Positions 4,087 to 6,568 of a DNA stretch of 6,568 nucleotides are shown in pieces. The DNA lies in NCBI GenBank assembly GCA_017619255.1, contig JAFZSS010000205.1, positions 1 to 6,568 of the forward strand. Reading direction: 5' to 3'. The notes beneath the pieces were generated by a model. It searched no databases and was not told where the DNA came from. It saw only the letters and a list, made by a program, of their open reading frames with translations. This stretch comes from Muribaculaceae bacterium (lineage in GTDB: Bacteria > Bacteroidota > Bacteroidia > Bacteroidales > Muribaculaceae). The translations under genes were made by a program, and so were the position numbers. Positions within the stretch are counted from its first letter, which is position 1. Each line of letters begins with the position of its first letter.

Positions 4087-6309
4087 ATGACAATTATGAC
4101 AAAATGTATCATTTTCGCCGTTGCGGCAGTCGCCTGGGGGCTTACCTGTCATGCCCAAACGCCCGCCGACTCGACAACGGTAGAGGAAACCGACACCACG
4201 ACCTGGAGCATCATGCTCGACGGCGTGACCGTCAAGGCGCAACAACAGTTAATCAAACAAGAAGTGGACCGCCTCGCCTATGATGTGCAAGCAGACCAAG
4301 ACTCCAAGACGCAGACCGTGATGGACATGCTGCGCAAGGTGCCCATGGTCACTGTTGACGGCGAGGACAACATCCTCGTGAAAGGCAACCAGAGTTACAA
4401 AATCTACAAGAACGGCCACTATGACCCGATGCTCTCTAAAAATGCCAAGGATGTCTTAAAAGCCATGCCCGCATCGGCCATCAAGCGCATAGAGGTGGTT
4501 ACCGATCCGGGAGCTCGTGAGGATGCCGAGGGTGTGAATGCCATCCTGAACATCGTGATGATGGACAACAAACGGATGGGTGGAGTGACTGGCACGGTTA
4601 GGGCCGCCTACAATACGCTGAACTGGAAATCGCTGGGCACCTATCTTGCGACACAACTAGGTAAGGCTGTCGTCAGTATTGATTATGGCTACAGCGATAT
4701 GGGCGAGAAAGTCACGAAAAACACACAATATCGTGAGCGCACGATTGTCAACACGGGCAACCGGCAAATCATTGACAGCGAAGGCTGCAATCCAGGACAA
4801 GTCCATTTTGCGGATATTAACGCCAGCCTCGATATCGACACGCTCAATCTGCTCTCGGCCTCGTTCGGCGGCTATTTTTACAAGATGGATGTGCTGGGCG
4901 GTGGTTTGATATCGATGTTTGACGCCAGCGGCAACGAAATGTACCATTACAGTGAACAATATTGGATGCCCAGTTACAGCCACCACTCCTGGAATGGCAG
5001 GATGGATTATGAGCACAAGATGAGACGCTCTGGTGAGAGACTGACCCTGTCTTATATGCTCGCATTGACCCGCCAGCACACCGAGCAGGAGACGAATTAC
5101 AGCAACATGGAGAACTTCCCCTTTAATTACAACGGATTCCTGCATCACGTCAATGAATGCTTCACCGAGCATACGTACCAGATTGATTATGTTCGTCCAC
5201 TGTGGGAAGGACACAAGCTAGAAGTGGGCACCAAGTATATCGACCGCCGAAACAATAGCGAGAACACCCAGCGTTTCTACGACGACGTCTTCACGACCAC
5301 CAGCGATGCGTTCGACCACTCTATGCAAATCACGGCTGCATATATCGATTATCTGTGGAGCCATGCCAAGTGGTCGGCACGTGCGGGGTTGCGATATGAG
5401 CACAGTTTCATGAAAGGGCATTACCCCGACGGCAAGTCCGCCGACTTTGACAAGCACCTGAATGACTGGGTGCCGCAAGCCAGTGTGAAGTACCAAATCG
5501 ATGATCGGCAGTCGCTGAAACTCGTCTATACAACAAGTATCAATCGCCCAGGCATCACCTATCTCAATCCTGCAGTGAGCAGTTATCCCATGTCGGTGCA
5601 GTTTGGCAATCCCAACCTAGGCAGCACCCGCAGCCATTCCATAGGGCTGCCTTATATGTATGTCGGACAGCATCTCACGCTCCAACTTTGGCCGCAATAT
5701 AAGTTCACCAACAATGCTTTAAGTAACATCATCTATGCCGACGGTGACACCCGCTATCTTACCTATGACAATGTCCTGCGTCAACGCCGTTGGCAAGTTG
5801 AGAGTTACATCCAGTGGAAGCCTTTTGACAACACCACATTCATCGCCAACCTGAATTTCTCCAGCAACCTATATGAGAATCAGGAGCAGCAACTCAAGCA
5901 GCATTGCACATCCTTGAACTATTACTTGTACGCAGCACAAATGTTGCCGTGGAAACTCCAGTTGTCGGGATACATCTTCGGGCAATTAGGGAATAGTAGC
6001 CAAGATGTTTACACTTATAACGAGCCGTGGAATAGCTACGCGTTCACGCTGCAGCGCTCTTTCCTGAGCGAAGACCGCCTTACCGTGAGCCTGCTGGCTT
6101 GTGCTCCATTCCATAAGGACATGCACTTCAAGACACGCACGACACAAGGCGACATCCTCGCCAGTGATGACTATGTTAACGCCCAAAACGGACGATACTT
6201 CAGGCTTTCTTTATCCTTTCGCTTCGGCAAACTCAAGAGCAGCGTCAAGAAGACAGACACCACCATCACAAACGATGATCTCCAAGGAGGCATCACTCGT
6301 GGCAAATAG
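4087..6309 (+). CDS. TonB-dependent-receptor-like outer-membrane beta-barrel protein
   Basis: This 740-residue outer-membrane protein is of the Bacteroidetes 'outer membrane beta-barrel family' (OMP_b-brl_3 type), related to TonB-dependent receptors. A signal peptide (1-23, cut after CHA) is followed by a short acidic Thr-rich segment and LDGVTVKAQ (44-52). The plug domain is at about 60-160, including VMDMLRKVPMVTVDGEDNI and ASAIKRIEVVTDPGAREDAEG. The barrel runs from about 165 to 712 and includes the family signature YTTSINRPGITYLNP, then GNPNL (507-511). The last strand is RYFRLSLSFRF (702-712), ending in Phe as outer-membrane insertion signals do, but a 28-residue polar tail follows. The N-terminal carboxypeptidase-like domain common in relatives is absent. 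ATG 4096 is an alternative start. The substrate is unknown; import or surface binding is possible. It lies downstream of the sigma operon and may be its target. Confidence 0.87.
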   Translation: MTIMTKCIIFAVAAVAWGLTCHAQTPADSTTVEETDTTTWSIMLDGVTVKAQQQLIKQEVDRLAYDVQADQDSKTQTVMDMLRKVPMVTVDGEDNILVKGNQSYKIYKNGHYDPMLSKNAKDVLKAMPASAIKRIEVVTDPGAREDAEGVNAILNIVMMDNKRMGGVTGTVRAAYNTLNWKSLGTYLATQLGKAVVSIDYGYSDMGEKVTKNTQYRERTIVNTGNRQIIDSEGCNPGQVHFADINASLDIDTLNLLSASFGGYFYKMDVLGGGLISMFDASGNEMYHYSEQYWMPSYSHHSWNGRMDYEHKMRRSGERLTLSYMLALTRQHTEQETNYSNMENFPFNYNGFLHHVNECFTEHTYQIDYVRPLWEGHKLEVGTKYIDRRNNSENTQRFYDDVFTTTSDAFDHSMQITAAYIDYLWSHAKWSARAGLRYEHSFMKGHYPDGKSADFDKHLNDWVPQASVKYQIDDRQSLKLVYTTSINRPGITYLNPAVSSYPMSVQFGNPNLGSTRSHSIGLPYMYVGQHLTLQLWPQYKFTNNALSNIIYADGDTRYLTYDNVLRQRRWQVESYIQWKPFDNTTFIANLNFSSNLYENQEQQLKQHCTSLNYYLYAAQMLPWKLQLSGYIFGQLGNSSQDVYTYNEPWNSYAFTLQRSFLSEDRLTVSLLACAPFHKDMHFKTRTTQGDILASDDYVNAQNGRYFRLSLSFRFGKLKSSVKKTDTTITNDDLQGGITRGK

Positions 6310-6373
6310 AAAGAAAAAACTGACTGATAAACAGTAGATTACCTCCCTTCACTACAGTAAACTTTATTTGTCT

Positions 6374-6441
6374 CTTGCGGTTATGGTCGTGGTTTTTCCT
6401 GCTTCTTCACGCGATTATGACCGCAGTTTTTTGTGTTTTTT
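6374..6441 (+). terminator. Rho-independent-type terminator after the barrel gene
   Basis: Arm 6376-6389 (tgcggttatggtcg) pairs with 6412-6425 (cgattatgaccgca) over 14 consecutive positions when three G-U pairs are allowed. The stem can grow by two more inner pairs, leaving an 18-nt pyrimidine-rich loop. A run of six T (6427-6432) follows at once, and a second six-T run at 6436-6441. It lies about 65 nt after the stop codon at 6309, on the correct strand to end that transcript. The 6310-6373 stretch before it shows nothing else recognisable. Confidence 0.75.
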
Positions 6442-6471
6442 GTTGGTGGATTGGAAAAATGACTACCTTTG
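6439..6471 (+). promoter_or_regulatory. Bacteroidetes-type promoter of the last gene
   Basis: TTTG at 6439-6442, a 21-nt spacer and TACCTTTG at 6464-6471 match the phylum's -33/-7 consensus exactly at the fixed positions. Transcription would start near 6477, about 25 nt before the ATG at 6502. The -33 element directly follows the T-tract of the upstream terminator, so the two transcription units are separated cleanly but closely. Confidence 0.75.
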
Positions 6472-6501
6472 CGGGCGAAGAACTATTTGACTCTTATAGC
6501 G

Positions 6502-6568
6502 ATGAAACAGATGAAGCAATACTTGATGATTGCCGCCGTGGTTGCGCTGTGCGGCATGACGACGGGCT
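6502..6568 (+). CDS. Exported protein, N-terminal fragment (signal peptide only)
   Basis: Twenty-two codons are visible before the window ends: MKQMKQYLMIAAVVALCGMT then TG. The basic start and the hydrophobic core (YLMIAAVVALCG) form a signal peptide or membrane anchor. The cysteine at residue 17 follows VAL, a poor lipobox because Leu is in the -1 place. A true lipobox could lie just beyond the edge. An alternative start is Met4 at 6511. A good promoter sits just upstream, so this is a real gene start, but its product cannot be named. Confidence 0.65.
   Translation, partial: MKQMKQYLMIAAVVALCGMTTG

Noticed and set aside
4087..4155. Lipoprotein signal in the barrel protein (GLTC)
   Set aside because: Thr at -1 and Leu at -2 are poor for a lipobox; a signal peptidase I site at CHA fits better for a barrel protein.
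4657..5214. Antisense open frame of 185 codons opposite the barrel gene
   Set aside because: It is long, but has no promoter, motif or sensible start, and lies opposite strongly supported barrel coding sequence.
6502..6568. Lipoprotein signal with Cys17
   Set aside because: The residues before the cysteine (VAL) do not satisfy the lipobox, which needs a small residue at -1.

Overview
This window looks like chromosomal DNA from a Bacteroidales bacterium, with Prevotellaceae or a relative as the best guess. Three things support that. Two start regions carry good matches to the Bacteroidetes promoter (TTTG, about 20 bp, TAnnTTTG). No strong Shine-Dalgarno sequences were noticed ahead of the starts. 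The outer-membrane protein has the plug and 'RP..LNP...GNPNL' barrel signature common in this phylum. The genus cannot be fixed from sequence reading alone.

Layout. (1) At 1-329 is the C-terminal part of a CPBP-family intramembrane protease, cut by the window edge. (2) Convergent to it, on the minus strand, is a lone ATP-binding protein of the AAA_14/DUF4143 type (356-1477). Its promoter is preceded by three 33-bp tandem repeats that carry a CGGTT...AACCG palindrome. (3) Divergent from the ATPase is a tight three-gene operon (1763-3917): an ECF-type sigma factor, a single-pass membrane protein that is probably its anti-sigma factor, and a secreted protein of no recognised family. Both junctions overlap (1 nt and 4 nt). 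(4) After a 169-nt spacer is a 740-residue TonB-dependent-receptor-like outer-membrane beta-barrel protein (4087-6309). It is followed by a convincing Rho-independent-type terminator. (5) A strong promoter then leads into a new exported-protein gene whose first 22 codons are visible (6502-6568).

How the genes may work together. The sigma factor, membrane anti-sigma candidate and secreted protein look like a cell-envelope signalling module: a periplasmic input passes across the inner membrane and releases a sigma factor. The outer-membrane barrel gene just downstream is a plausible target, but nothing in the sequence proves that. The ATPase gene and its repeat region look more AT-rich than the genes on either side. 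They may be an independently acquired cassette.

The most unusual items are the palindromic 33-bp array at the ATPase promoter and the three-gene sigma module. The module's anti-sigma candidate has no cysteine and no evident FecR-like domain, and its secreted third member is unrecognised.
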